A DNA stretch of 64,000 nucleotides from Chrysoperla carnea. Taxonomy: Eukaryota; Arthropoda; Insecta; Neuroptera; Chrysopidae. Below are positions 22,691-34,762 of this stretch, piece after piece (positions within the stretch are counted from its first letter, which is position 1; every line of letters starts with the position of its first letter). Location: NCBI RefSeq assembly GCF_905475395.1, contig NC_058337.1, positions 28,730,983 through 28,794,982 of the forward strand, written 5' to 3'. Below the pieces are notes generated by a model. That model searched no databases, had not been told where the DNA came from, and was given only the letters and a program-made list of their open reading frames with translations. The position numbers and the translations under genes were made by a program.

Positions 22691-24284
22691 CAATAGAGAC
22701 AGGCACCCAGAACAAAAATGATCAAATTGAGTGTCTATCTTACAGACTTAATCTTATATTTTGCTCTTTTTCTTACACATTGCTTTTATTCTTCTATAAT
22801 TAACTACCTTTTCCTCGCTTACTTAGTGTTGCACTATGATATTGCTCTGTTACAGGGTATTTTTTAATTGATATTAGAAAACTGTACTACGAGATTAATC
22901 CCATTACGACGAATTTGGATCCGATCTCTCTTTGGATCTCTCAATCACAAACCACTTGGTTGCGTAGTGAGGCAATCGATAACAATGTACTCTGATGTGC
23001 TCTTCCCCGTTTCTTCTCCAAAGTGAAGAGCTAAGTAGGCACTTCACTGCGCAAGTGTGAACGTGAGCGTAAGTGCTCTGTGAACTTATAACAATAAATA
23101 ATAATAACTTTATTGAAAAAATACTTATTGATTAATAAGGCTCGGATAAAAACTGGCAGAAGAGAGGTTATAAGATAGAATTATTTGAATATTTAAAAAA
23201 AATTCGTTAATTTGTATTTCTATGGTTTTTACAATTTTAAAACAATACCTTCAAATGTAATTGTGGTCTATTTGTAAACGTAAAAAGTAATACATACTTT
23301 TATTTTAACAATTAAATATATTCATTTACATCTTAATTTACAACAATAAATAATAATAATAAATATTTATTGATAAAAATACTTGTTGATTAATAAGAGC
23401 ATAAAGATATATTATTTTAATACCTTGAAAAATAATAAATTTATTCAAGTTTACAATTACTGTTATTAAATACCAACCAATTATTATTATATAACATTGT
23501 GGCGTCTTAATGTCATTTTAGAAACGTATAAGATTAGCGACACGCCCCGACTTCGCACGAGTACAATTTTTTGTTGATGAAGAAAATTTAACGTGTGCTT
23601 ATCAAAAATCCTTATCCTCTCAGACGTATCCTTGACCTGAATCGGACAAAGAAAAAAAATCTAAACCTGATTTGATTACAAGAAGTTCTATTTATCGTTT
23701 TTAAATAATAATACAAGTTAAAAGAAATATAATTAATATAAAGTTCAATTTTTGTTTTAATAACGAGATGTTCTTTTGTAGAGGGCTGTGGGATCCAGTT
23801 ACCAGGGTATCCCAAGAGGTAATTGCTCTTTTGCAAATTGTTTAAATCTGCTACACATCAAATGTTCATTGATTCTATCTAGATTGATATCGAAAAACCA
23901 CAACTTTATCGCAAGCAGAATGTAATCGAAATTGCTTTTGGAAACAGAAAATTAGATGAGGAAGTTTAGACGTGGAGGGAAATATAAAATTAGGAATTTC
24001 TCCGGTTAATGACGTTAATATATATTTTTTTGTCAATTTTTGTCTTTTATAGCAATAAGGCGAATCATTTTGATAAATTGATAAGATAGTAGGTGTGTAA
24101 ACATTTTTGTAGATTAAGACGCGTAATTAATTTATCATTAATTCACCGAATCTTAGATTGAAACTTGATATAATAGTTCAATTTTGCCAGTCATATAATT
24201 ACGTAAGGCCAAAATATCCAGAATTAATTCGAGGGAAATCTTTGATTAAGATATTTCCCGTCTATTGGATATCTAATGAGCCTA
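22691..24284. other. No gene seen; one ~55 bp direct repeat
   Basis: CAATAAATAATAATAAC...TACTTATTGATTAATAAG at about 23091-23140 recurs at 23343-23398 in the same orientation. At about 23535-23575 the phrase CACGCCCCGACTTCGCACGAG resembles the ends of insect RTE-like repeats, but it is too short for a confident call. Confidence 0.35.
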
Positions 24285-25050
24285 CAGGGTGGACCATTTT
24301 AATCTATTATGGCTAAAAGCTCGTTTTGCAGTTAAAATTTGCATCGTTTGATGGGGTCATCATGTTCTGACATCATATTGGACCTTTTCTCCATGTTGCT
24401 TTAATAGTCAATTTAAATCCTAAAAGGTAAGAGATTAGAAAGTTGATCCTCATAAAACATTTTTTTCGTAAATCGTTAGCTATCGGCGGAAATGCGAATT
24501 TAAAATATGTCATTATTGTATTTAATCGAAAGAAAAGATGCTAGCTTTAGAACATTTTTTTAGACAAAAGTCATCACGGACAATAAAGATCAATCGTCTG
24601 TGTTAATAACTTTTAAGTTCAGATAATTTTCTAAATCGTTTGAAGATCAAGGAAAAATTATCTTGAAACGAGAATTCGAAGTAAAAGTTATTGACACAGG
24701 CGAATATCCTCTATTGCCGTTGTCAACTTTTGGCTAAAGAATTTTTCTATAACTAGCGTCTTTTTTTTCGATTAATACAATAATGGCATATTTTTAAGTC
24801 GCATTTCCTCCGAAAGCTATCTCTTTTCGATAAAATGTGAATAAAAAACGTTAGTTTTCTTATAAGGATCAACTTTCTAATTTGAAGTATTATTATATCT
24901 CTTACCTTTTGTGATCTAAATTGGCTATTAAAGCAACTTGGAGAACTGGGTTCAATCTGATGGCCCCCATCAAACTGCAACTTTAGTTTAAATTTTTTTT
25001 AAACTACAAAATGAGCTATTAACCATAATAGATTAAAATGGCCCACCCTG
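24285..25050. mobile_element. Family D foldback MITE, copy D1
   Basis: Ends are CAGGGTGGACCATTTTAATC and an inverted GATTAAAATGGCCCACCCTG, each flanked by TA, which fits a Tc1/mariner-type target duplication. Long arms continue inwards (TATTATGGCTAA, CATCAAACTGCAA inverted, and a GGTAAGAGAT block). The centre contains CAGGCGAATRTCCTCTATTG-like sequence shared with D3. No transposase is present. Confidence 0.85.
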
Positions 25051-26133
25051 TAACAATCTTTGTTCAATCTTTGTAACAATTTATTGTAGAAAATTTTTCG
25101 ATTTATTTACAGATTTACTTATTTCAAAATAAAAAAACATGTATGTATGAAGTTAAAAATTTGAACAAAAAATATAATTGTTTTATAAATAACTGTTAAA
25201 AAACTAATCATAAGGTCAATCGAATGATAACCTTTAAATTTAAATCGGTTGAGTTATTAAACAGTTGATTTATAATTTATTTATTTTTAAATATCTTCCA
25301 TGACATAATTTTAATGAAGAAAGTTCATTAACGACTAAAATTAATGAATACTTTAATATACGATATAGTGTATATTACATAAGAATTTTAAAGTGGATTA
25401 TTAATCGATACAAAAGTCAATTAACTCACATTAATTGGAGATAAAGTCCACAGCGCACTTATTAATCCATTGATTTATAAAGGCTTGTATACACTAGTTG
25501 TTTGGTTTGAACAATTTTTTAATATTGCCGTTTTTTTGGAACTTAAGTAGGTATTATGTGGAAGTACAGTGCGGGAAGTTCTAGCGATGATTTGACTATC
25601 TTTAACTTGCATATAGTCTGTAATATTTATTAGTCTTGGTTTGATGAACACTTATTAGATTAGAAATTAAAAAGCGTTTTTTGATTAAAATAGTAACATT
25701 TTTTGTTCGAAAACTTTTTTCACAGAGCATACAGTTTAATCAAAAAGGGACTGACAAGTTTTACCCGAAATTGATAAGTTCTACCCAAAATTGTTGTTTC
25801 GTTTAGTTGTTTCTGCGATATCTAGGCAATCTTCGAAAAAAAATTTTCCAATAAAATCAATAAAAGTGGTTTCTTTTTCTTTAAAGGTCATTTTTGTTCA
25901 AATTGAATGAACAAACGCACAAAATGCTAGATTTTTGTTATCAATTACTGTCTAAATTATTCTGTTTACAAAAAATATGTTTCATACAAAAAATGTTTCC
26001 GTATTTATATAGAACAACTTTTTAATTTAAAGCGTTCATTTAATGTTTCTCAGTTATTAACCAGAGAGAGATTTTAATTGAATCTGAAAACTTAGATCGA
26101 ATTCGATACCGGTACTTATACCGCAGCTAGTAT
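25051..26133. other. No gene seen
   Basis: AT-rich sequence without a supported frame or a second copy elsewhere in the window. Confidence 0.3.
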
Positions 26134-26312
26134 CTTAATACTAGCTGCGAATTTCTCTACTATTTTATGCATGTATTAAACATGAAAACTTTCCTCTTGA
26201 ATCACTCTATCTATTAGAAAAGCTCATCAAAATCCGTTGCGTAGTTTTAAAGATCTAAGCATACATAGGGACAACAACAGCGAGAAGCGTTTTTGTTTTA
26301 TACTATGTATTG
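26134..26312 (+). repeat. Family K (RTE-like tail), copy K1
   Basis: TACTAGCTGCGAATTTC at the start, then AATCACTCTATCTATTAGAA, ATCAAAATCCGTTGCGTAG, TTTAAAGATCTAAGCATACA and an end TTTTGTTTTATACTATGTATTG. All blocks recur in K2 (29205-29518). The ACTAGCTG...AAAATCCGTTGCGTAGTTTTAAAG layout is that of short RTE/BovB-like 3' fragments common in insects. Confidence 0.6.
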
Positions 26313-26399
26313 ATGTTCCGTTGAATTTAACATTTTTCGTTTGAAGCCTTTTGCTCGATTAAAATTTATCGTGTTTTAAGCATATGTCAACTTAAAAAA

Positions 26400-26600
26400 G
26401 ACTCTGTATATCTGTACACAGTATTTATTAACACTCCAACGACCATAACTCAGAAACGTTCCCATTTGGATCGTCGGACGCATTGAGACTTAATCAGGAT
26501 GTCAAAGTCTATAAAATATCGCCATACATGAGCTTTGACCGATACCCAATTCTCATGAGATTAGTGCGGTCATATATACGCTACTAACTGTTATGTCCTA
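26400..26600 (+). repeat. Family P fragment, copy 2
   Basis: Diverged counterpart of 19500-19640, with shared AAAATATCGCMATA and GAGATTAG blocks. From 26601 to 28092 I see no gene; the 85-codon frame at 26829-27086 has no recognisable motif. Confidence 0.4.
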
Positions 26601-28092
26601 TTATTGGAATAGTATCTGATGGTTCAATGCAATTCTTTTTTCAAAATTTCAAGGGTCTTAGATGTAACAAATTTCACCCTCGAATCTCAACGTGAATTGG
26701 TATGTTTGCAATGGGGTAAACGGCTGATATCGAATTTGCCACATTACCCATAAAAATGTAAAAGTAGATTTGATACCATAATAAAATTTTGATTAAAAAA
26801 CGAACAAGTTTTAAACATTCAAAGATAAGTGGCCACCTTTTTCTTGCAAAACCGAGTTTTATATGTAATCTCTGTGGCGCTACTCAACAATGACGTCACT
26901 TTTAATAAGTTCGCATTTTTCATACTTCTAAAGATTAGCCCATTTCACTTTTCTATCCGTGTTGTGAGATTTCTTCACCTGAAGATTGATCCTTATTGTA
27001 TGATTATGATTTATGCCACCATACTTTATCATTTAGCTATTGAAAGTTTAAAATTTTATCCAGTTTCACTTTGTTCCTCGATTTAACCGTTTATTTCATT
27101 ATTAAAATAAATGTTCGGAACAAAATTTATAAAATGAAAGGTATTTTGTGGGTTTTCTAATCAGTGTTTCAGTGTTAGTATTTTGGTGTACCTGTAGTTT
27201 TGGTGACCTGATATATGTGCAGAATCGACCAAAAGATTTTTGAAGAATTTTCAATTTGATATTTTCTGTTAACTCTTTTCTTTCCACGTATATCTCCCAA
27301 TTCATTTGGTAATCTATGCTGATGTGACATTCAAGAGAATGAAGTATAAAAAACTTTTGTGGATGTGTTTTATTTCCGTTTAATGCTCAAGCTCATCCAT
27401 TTCCGCAGATTTATCAAAAACCGACGATATTTTATTATATCAACATCGGCTTTATCTGTTCAAATACCGTTCGTATGACACTCTTTAAATTTAATTAAAA
27501 TTCACAATTTTTGAAATCGGTGGTTATAAATATAAAGTAATTTTAACAATTAAGTTAATTTTCTGTTAACTATGCACATTTTGTTGTCAGTTATTTGATT
27601 AAATTTTTATTTTACGGTGATGTTTTATTAATTACAATTATTTTTCATTTATTTGTGGTATTTTGTAAATGTATAGCTTAGCGGTTTTTATCAATAATTA
27701 TTTTATATTAATACTAAAGTACTAATTATTATATCAGCGTTAAAATTTAATAATTAAAGTGATGTCGCAATGTGCACACGATTTGTAAACCGCCAATAAC
27801 AGTTCTTTTTGTGTATATGAGTGTGCAGTATGCATGATAAAGCTAACGATATGAAGTGGGAATAAAACGAAATCGATTTGAACGTTGTTCACGAAGCAGA
27901 GGATATCTATGCAAGATATCGAATAGCATATGGGAAATTATGTTTCCCTTGTTGATTTTCCACAATAAATTAGCTTTTGTCCTAAATTTGAAAAATTGGC
28001 TTATACGTTACATTAATATCTGATTTATACCGTATTATTAAAAGCACTAATTGCATTATTAATTTAGTATTTTCAAAAAAAAAAAAACAATT

Positions 28093-28570
28093 CAAAGGAC
28101 CCCGCAATATTAGATATCAAAATGGCTTCTTTTTTCTAACGTACACTAAAATGTTCTTAGGATCAATCTGATCAAAAGCTCTCACGACCACAAAAAGTAA
28201 AAGTAAAGTTTTTTACGAGTAGTTTTCGAGCTACAAGCGATCAAAGCTACGAATATATTAGTTTTAGTATATGACTAGGAAAATGGCTTTCTGTGAAAAT
28301 TTATTAACCCGCCCTCAAAATTTTCTTCAGATTCTTCTGATCAAAAACTGTCACACCCACAAAACTTTTAACGAGTATAGTTTTCAAGCTACGGGTAATC
28401 AAAGCTACATATACATTATAGTTATATAGCCCGTAGCTTGAAAACTACTCTTTAAGAATTTTTGTTGCCGTGGGCGCTTTTGATCAGAATGATCCAAAGA
28501 ACATTTTAGGGCGGATTAAAAAAAGTTTCACAGAAAGCAATTTTTCTATCTAATATTGCGGAGTCCTTTA
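28093..28570. repeat. Three-module foldback element
   Basis: Starts AAAGGACCCCGCAATATTAG and ends with the inverse CTAATATTGCGGAGTCCTTT. Inside there are three versions of one ~130 bp module (TTCTGATCAAAA ... CACAAAA ... GAGTAGTTTTCRAGCTAC). Two face the same way (from about 28110 and 28280) and one is inverted (ending about 28545). So the unit can fold into alternative hairpins. Confidence 0.75.
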
Positions 28571-29204
28571 CTTCAAAAACAGTGTAGTGTCATGACGTCT
28601 TGAATGACATCACGACTTGTCAAACAACCATTTCTGTTTATGAAAGTTTTTAATAAATGTAAATAAATAATCATTTTTGTGTATGACAATGACAATATAT
28701 GAACCTGCTTCGTTCTATTAATGTGTAAGAAGCGTTTGACATGGCGTGACGTAACACTTTCTGATTGCTGTTTGCTTCCATGTGACTGAAAGCCTAATTT
28801 TACTAATTTTATTTTCTAAAAATAATAATATACCTTATTTATTATAAAAAATAATTTTGTGTAATGTTATCTACATATCATGATTAATCATTAGAAACTC
28901 TTATCCATCCAATTTATTCTTAGAGACCAAAAGGCTATTGTCGTATTTTATGAATGGAGTAAAATATTTTGTCGCGTGTGAATATTTAAATTTAAAAAAA
29001 AATCTGGTATAAATCTCTTTTTTCGGTGGAAGAAGGAAATAAAAAGCAACTGAAAATTTGTGTCCATTTTCTATTATTTTAACGTTTGTATGTTTTAAAA
29101 AAAGTGGTAGGCCCTTCGTCACCTCATATTAGCTTTTATAACTAAATTTCCAAAAATACCGGTTAAAATCAAAGCCAATATTTTAATTTGATTTTGATTT
29201 ATAA

Positions 29205-29518
29205 ACCAACTAGCTGTGAACTACCCGCTTCGCTGGGCAACTTCAATTTTAAATAGATTATTGTGTTATAACCTTCACTTCATATGCCGTCACTTATCTT
29301 CCTTTTGTTCACAATTTCGTTTAACCTCTAAAATCTTCAGTGTTTCTCTACTGTATTATGCATGTATTTTAAATAAAAATCTTTCTCTAGAATCACTCTA
29401 TCTATTAGAAAATAGATAACATCAAAATCCGTTGCGTAGTTTTAAAGATCTAAGCATACATAGGTACGCAAGGACAGGTAGCGGGAAGCGATTTTGTTTT
29501 ATACTAGGTATTGATATT
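29205..29518 (+). repeat. Family K (RTE-like tail), copy K2
   Basis: Longer than K1: AACTAGCTGTGAACTACCC then GCTTCGCTGGGCAAC, and the shared blocks TCACTCTATCTATTAGAA, AAAATCCGTTGCGTAG and GGAAGCGATTTTGTTTTATA. The CTAGCTGTGAACTACCCGC head is diagnostic for this class of insect retroposon tail. Confidence 0.65.
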
Positions 29519-30349
29519 ATTTCAAGTTCACTAAAATAATAATTTTGCTGGTAAAAATTGAGAACGATTTATAATATTTAATATATTTAAATACAGGAAT
29601 TATCGATTTTAATGAAATATTTCCGCTTTTAGAAAAAAAAAGAATACTCCCCTATTGTCGTATACACATACATACCAGCTGTTTATATCACTCCCTTGGA
29701 ATCTCATAGTTAAACTTCCCTTAAACAATAGTTAATTCGATTTAATTAGTCTATACTTTATACTGAGCAGCGTAGAAAATGGGATGGATAACTTTAAAAT
29801 ATTTTTCTAACAATTCATTCCTTATTTTATCTAATGCGTTTTTTATACAGTCAAGTGTAGACGAAGTAGATTTCAGCGTATTTTAAACTTTTTGACGATT
29901 GACCCATTATTTGTCTTTAAATCGTACAACAATCCAATTATTAGAGGTTATGTTTTCCACATAAAAAAACACGATATTTTATGATTTGAACTCAAACATA
30001 AAGTGAGTTAAGCTGCAACTCATTCAATGTTTTTTGAGGTATGCAAGAAAAAAAATCCTCGAACAACTGATTTTCCTGCCTTACGACGGTTAAAAAATAT
30101 TTTTTGTTTTATCGAAAAATTAAATTTCATTCGATGTATTTTTGTTGATGCATTATTTTTTAAAGAAGTTGAAATTCAAAACAAAAATCTTAGAGTGTCA
30201 AATTTGGAAAGTTAATTTCAGTTTTGTAATAATATCATCTAGTTAGTCATACTGAGTGAATTTTCTCCTGATAACAGAGAGGAATAAGACAAAAAAACAG
30301 CCAATCTGCTTTAATAATCCAAGTGAAGTTTGTTCACCGGGATTTTCTT
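29519..30349. other. No gene seen
   Basis: AT-rich spacer with no supported frame, RNA gene or dispersed repeat. Confidence 0.3.
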
Positions 30350-30907
30350 TATTTGGATGCAAGAAATGACCTATGAAAAAACCATTAAAAAATTATGTGC
30401 GCAAAAAAAAATTGTTCAATGTCGAAGGTCCCGAAAATAGGTTTTTTTTTTTCAAATATCGCGTAAACTATTAAGCTTTTGACATAGGTTTAGTTATTAT
30501 AAAAAAGGTTCTGAACAAAATACCCGTATAAGCAATAGTTCTCAAGACATTTGGCTTAAAAAATATTTAAAAAAAAATTATTTTTTTTAAATATTTTTGA
30601 TTTACAAAATATTTTTGAAATTTTTTGTGTAGTAGAGTAAGCAACATACTTTTTCTCTGTAAGTTACTTACATTTCTCAGTTAAATGTTTCGAAAACTAT
30701 TGCTTCCTCGGAAATTTTGTAAGAAACTTTTATATGTAAAATTAACTCGCGGATAAATTTTATAATAGCTAAAACTGCTATAAACTTAATTGTTTACGAG
30801 ATAGATACTTGAAAAAAACCTATTTTAGCCACTTTCATTGAACAATTTTTTTGCGCATATGATTTTATTAAAGGACTTTTTATAGGTTATTTCTTGCATC
30901 CGAATAG
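30350..30907. repeat. Foldback element, ~558 bp
   Basis: The left end TATTTGGATGCAAGAAATGA is matched inversely by TTATTTCTTGCATCCGAATA on the right. Arms continue through TTATGTGCGCAAAAAA against the inverse TTTTTTTGCGCATATGA, and ATTGTTCAATG against CATTGAACAATT. The interior is AT-rich and imperfectly paired. Confidence 0.75.
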
Positions 30908-31158
30908 ATACTCCTATAGAATTTTTAATTGGAATTTTTAAGCATAAAAGCTTCATTTGTCTGGGCTTTGAAAGATAATATAGCTAACAATTTTCTACCG
31001 ATGAAGGTAAGCGTTATTATAATAATAATAATAATAAAATTTATTTAAAAAAAACTATGTAAATTGTGAAATAATATAGTAAATACTATGAATTTTGTGT
31101 TTATCTGGTTACGTACGTGGTACCAGCAATTAGGTACGAATGCCATTATATATATATA

Positions 31159-31977
31159 CAGGGCGTTCTGTTATTAACTGCAGATCGTTGGCCTACAGAA
31201 TAAGCTCATAAAGACGAAGGAAAAAGTCATTTACCAATTTTTGATCTGAGCCCTAATTTGGGCGCTACAGGTATGACAAAAATTGATAAATTGGTAAATT
31301 CACTGGCTATCATTCGATAACCAGTAGCCAATGATAATCAGTAGATATTAAAAAATGTCATTTGATAATATTCAACTAAAGAAGGGGTATGAACTGATTT
31401 CAATTGGTTTATATTATTTTGAAAAAAACATTTAAAAAAAACTATTATATTATGCCATTGGTTTGATCAATTCCCACTTTTTTTTATTATTATATTTTTG
31501 CAAAAAAACATGAGATTCTTAGTAAAAAAACAAATAACGTCACAAAGAAGGCGTTTCTTGTTTATTTACGCTAAATTAAAAAAACGTCTTTTTGTGACGT
31601 TATTTGTTTTTTACTAAGAATCTCATGTTTTCTTGCAAAAATATAATAATAAAAAAAAGTGGGAATTGATCAAACCAATGGCATAATATAATAGTTTTTT
31701 TTAAATGTTTTTTTCAAAATAATATAAACCAATTGAAATCAGTTCATACCCCTTCTTTAGTTGAATATTATCAAATGACATTTTTTAATATCTACTGATT
31801 ATCATTGGCTACTGGTTATCGAATGATAGCCAGTGAATTTACCAATTTATCAATTTTTGTCATACCTGTAGCGCCCAAATTAGGGCTCAGATCCAAAATT
31901 GGTAAATGACTTTTTCCTTCGTCTTTATGAGCTTATTCTGTAGGCCAACGATCTGCAGTTAATAACAGAACGCCCTG
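31159..31977. mobile_element. 819 bp near-perfect palindrome with TA flanks (MITE/foldback)
   Basis: The left arm (31159 to about 31556) and right arm (about 31582 to 31977) are inverted copies separated by only about 25 bases. The termini CAGGGCGTTCTGTTATT...AATAACAGAACGCCCTG are each next to TA, as for Tc1/mariner-type insertions. By eye mismatches are very few; one example is TTTTTGATCTGAG against the inverse CTCAGATCCAAAA. Neither arm holds a useful reading frame. Such long perfect arms suggest recent formation or ongoing gene conversion. Confidence 0.9.
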
Positions 31978-31981
31978 TATA

Positions 31982-32296
31982 CAGAATGTTCGATTTACAT
32001 CTAGGCATATAAATATCACGAGCATGACAGAATACATGCGTTAAGCAATGCATCTAAGTAAGAGGTATTATATACATGTGTTGAACATTCGATATGCGTT
32101 GAGATAGTTGTAAGATGCTTGGAGAGTTGGAGTTTCTGAATTGAATAGATGAACTACAACAGTTAAGCCACGATACAAGTCACTTTTGCAATTTCATATA
32201 ACACCTATGATACCTCTTACTTAGATGCATTGCTTAACGCATGTACTCTGTCATACTCGTGATATTTATATGTCTAGATGTAAATCGAACATTCTG
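31982..32296. mobile_element. 315 bp MITE with ~87 bp terminal inverted repeats
   Basis: The left arm 31982-32068 starts CAGAATGTTCGATTTACATC. The right arm 32210-32296 is its inverse, with about four differences. The interior, about 140 bp, is unrelated. It begins four bases after the end of the preceding palindrome, the junction reading CCCTG-TATA-CAGAATG. The right flank is TGTATTA, so a GTAT repeat brackets the terminal ACAG...CTGT. A solo arm lies at 241-320. Confidence 0.85.
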
Positions 32297-33701
32297 TGTA
32301 TTAATATCACGTGGTTCATATTAGAACACAATTAGAAACATATTAACTACAATGAGGTAATGCAATTCGGTAACCTGTTTGATTGTGGGATGTATTATTG
32401 GCAAGGACAATTCGATTTTTTTGTATAGTCAAGTTTGACTTGGCTCATCAGGTTAGGTAAAAAATATCAATAATCAAAAACTATTTAAAATATTCCAAAA
32501 TATAATATCAAATGATTTTAAAATCAAATTTTTGACCACAACCACAAAATAATCTTGAGTGTCGTCAATAACGAATTTTCGGCAAAAACTTCTTTTTTTT
32601 TAACGTTTATATATCAAAAACGGTGAGGTTTGGTGAAAATTGTCAAAAGTCATAAAATACTCAAAATTTTATTTTTTTGCTTCCATGCCACATTTACTTA
32701 TCTTGCTTAACACATTTTTATCAGTGGATGACGGCTTATAGTTAACTTGATGTAAAGAAAACAACATTCCTTCAAAATTTTTGTTTGAAAAATTCTTCTT
32801 GTCAAAATGTCTTTGCATTTTTAGCATGTAAGCTGACTGAAGTTTTAATAGCGTATTTTACGGCTGTGTTGGTTGTTAGAGCTTTGAAGTTTCTAAATAT
32901 TTAAATAGCTGCACTTAATTAGTATGTAAATAAAGTTTTGTTCTAGTTTTTAAAAAAAATTTACCTAGCGTGCCAATTTAGGAAATTTTGTTCTTTCACC
33001 TTTTTCCTCTATACATTTCTACGATATTCAATTTAAATCACACAGACAGACGTCTAATTTATTATATACAAAGTTTACAAAACTCTTTAAGATTTACTAA
33101 CAGTGATTTGTTAAATGAACCTGAAAATCACGAAGCCAGGTATGTATTAAATAATATGTCGTCGCATGGAGTATTAGTAAATCATATTATACTCATATAA
33201 AAAAATGCAGGGGGAATAATTCCCTACTTCTCTTCCTCCTAGCATACGTCGTTTATTAACATAATAATATTGAGGAAGTTAACTAACAAATGACAAATAA
33301 ATATTAATAATACATAATAACAAATTGTAATATTCAGACTGAAATAACTGTAGTGGTATTTAATCGATTTTGCTGTCTTGTACACTTGTTTCTAAAAATT
33401 AATAAACATGTACGCTCAGTAGTAAACAATCAGGTTGGTAATTGACGTGGAAAATTTAAAAACCTTAGAGGATTTTGAGATTATAGAAAAATCAAGAAAT
33501 GACTTCTTTTAAAATAGCACAAAGAACCGTTGATCAATTCGATTTCCATAAAAGACACTCGAGCCATTGTTATAATTATAGCTTCTATTTCCTTTCCCAC
33601 CAAACTTACGTTGATTAATCCTTCAAAAGGTAGGTAAAAAAAATCATAGTCTATACTTGTAGACAAGCGTATTGGAAGTTCTGACGCTTAAACATTTAGT
33701 A
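32297..33701. other. No gene seen
   Basis: AT-rich spacer. Frames of 60-70 codons at 32988-33200 and 33481-33666 show no motif and are treated as chance. Confidence 0.3.
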
Positions 33702-34345
33702 AAACAAGTGAAATAAACAATTTACTGAGTTAATTTTTGAAATGCCATGTATAGATAATGTTAGTTACGCAATCGTTTGTTTTTTTACGTAATGTAAGTA
33801 AATAAAGATAGCCACTCTTACACAGAAAGTAATAAATGTATATCTTTTCTTCTCACTTCCTCATGGTAATAAACAAACACATACATGTATACAAAACATG
33901 TATACTTGATACAATATAATACATGTATACATACTATATTTATTCTAACCTAATTTGAGCCCTCACGAGTAAACAGTGCCGTTTTCGAAAAAATGCTTCA
34001 AATAAAAGTTGTTTATTTTTTTATAAGAATCATTTTTTGCACATACTTTTTTGTTTTATCTCTTCACAAGAAGGACCTTACGGACCCAACACCCAATTGA
34101 TTTATCTTGCTCATTTACGAACTCAATCTCATTTTTTACGTCCTGACCACGCTATACAAATTTCAGATTGATATCTCTTTTCGTTGTTTTTAAGTTATCG
34201 TGTCCTCAGACAGCTAGACAACCAGAAATGAACTAATTAGGTGATTTTATGAACACCAATACCAAAATTTTGTTTGTAGTTTCAATATTTTTAGTAACTT
34301 GGGACTAAACTTAGAATACCTTGGTATATTTCATATATACATTTG
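33702..34345 (+). mobile_element. Family A interspersed element, copy A6
   Basis: Starts ACAAGTGAAATAAACAATTT and keeps CCCTCACGAGTAAACAGTG, CCAACACCCAATTGATTTA, ACTAATTAGGTGATTTTATG and the ATTTCATATATACAT end. It carries about 90 bp of extra sequence after the first 60 bases (a TACGTAATGTAAGTAAATAAAG region) and ACATGTATAC repeats. Confidence 0.8.
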
Positions 34346-34682
34346 TATATGTTTGACGATGTAAACTTTTGTTTATTTTTTTATGAAAAAAAGTTCTGTA
34401 TGGCCTAGAACGCGATATGAAATGATCAAATTTCAAATTTTGCATTCGTATACGAGGTTTGTCAAAGAATGTAAAGCTCAGGACCTTTATTTTTTTACAA
34501 TATCTACAATCTTTATTAAGAAAAATTCCTACAATAGGTTACAGGCACAATAGGACTATTTGACAAAAAAAGATGAAATATCTGACAATAGAAATTGTGT
34601 ATTTACGTAATTTAAAATATTACGTAATGTTATTTTGTAATCATGAGAGTAAATACCTACAGTAATAACTTACAAACACAGT

Positions 34683-34762
34683 ACACTTTGTGTCACAAAA
34701 ATCGCCCGGATTTAGATAGAGATGATATATACTTAAACACGAGTTTTTTGTGACACGGAGTG
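34683..34762. repeat. 80 bp hairpin element, family E copy 2
   Basis: CACTTTGTGTCACAAAAATCG at the left and its approximate inverse ACGAGTTTTTTGTGACACGGAGTG at the right. The TGTGTCACAAAAA core of the arm is shared with copy 1 at 13848-13924, while the 35 bp centre is unrelated. Confidence 0.6.
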
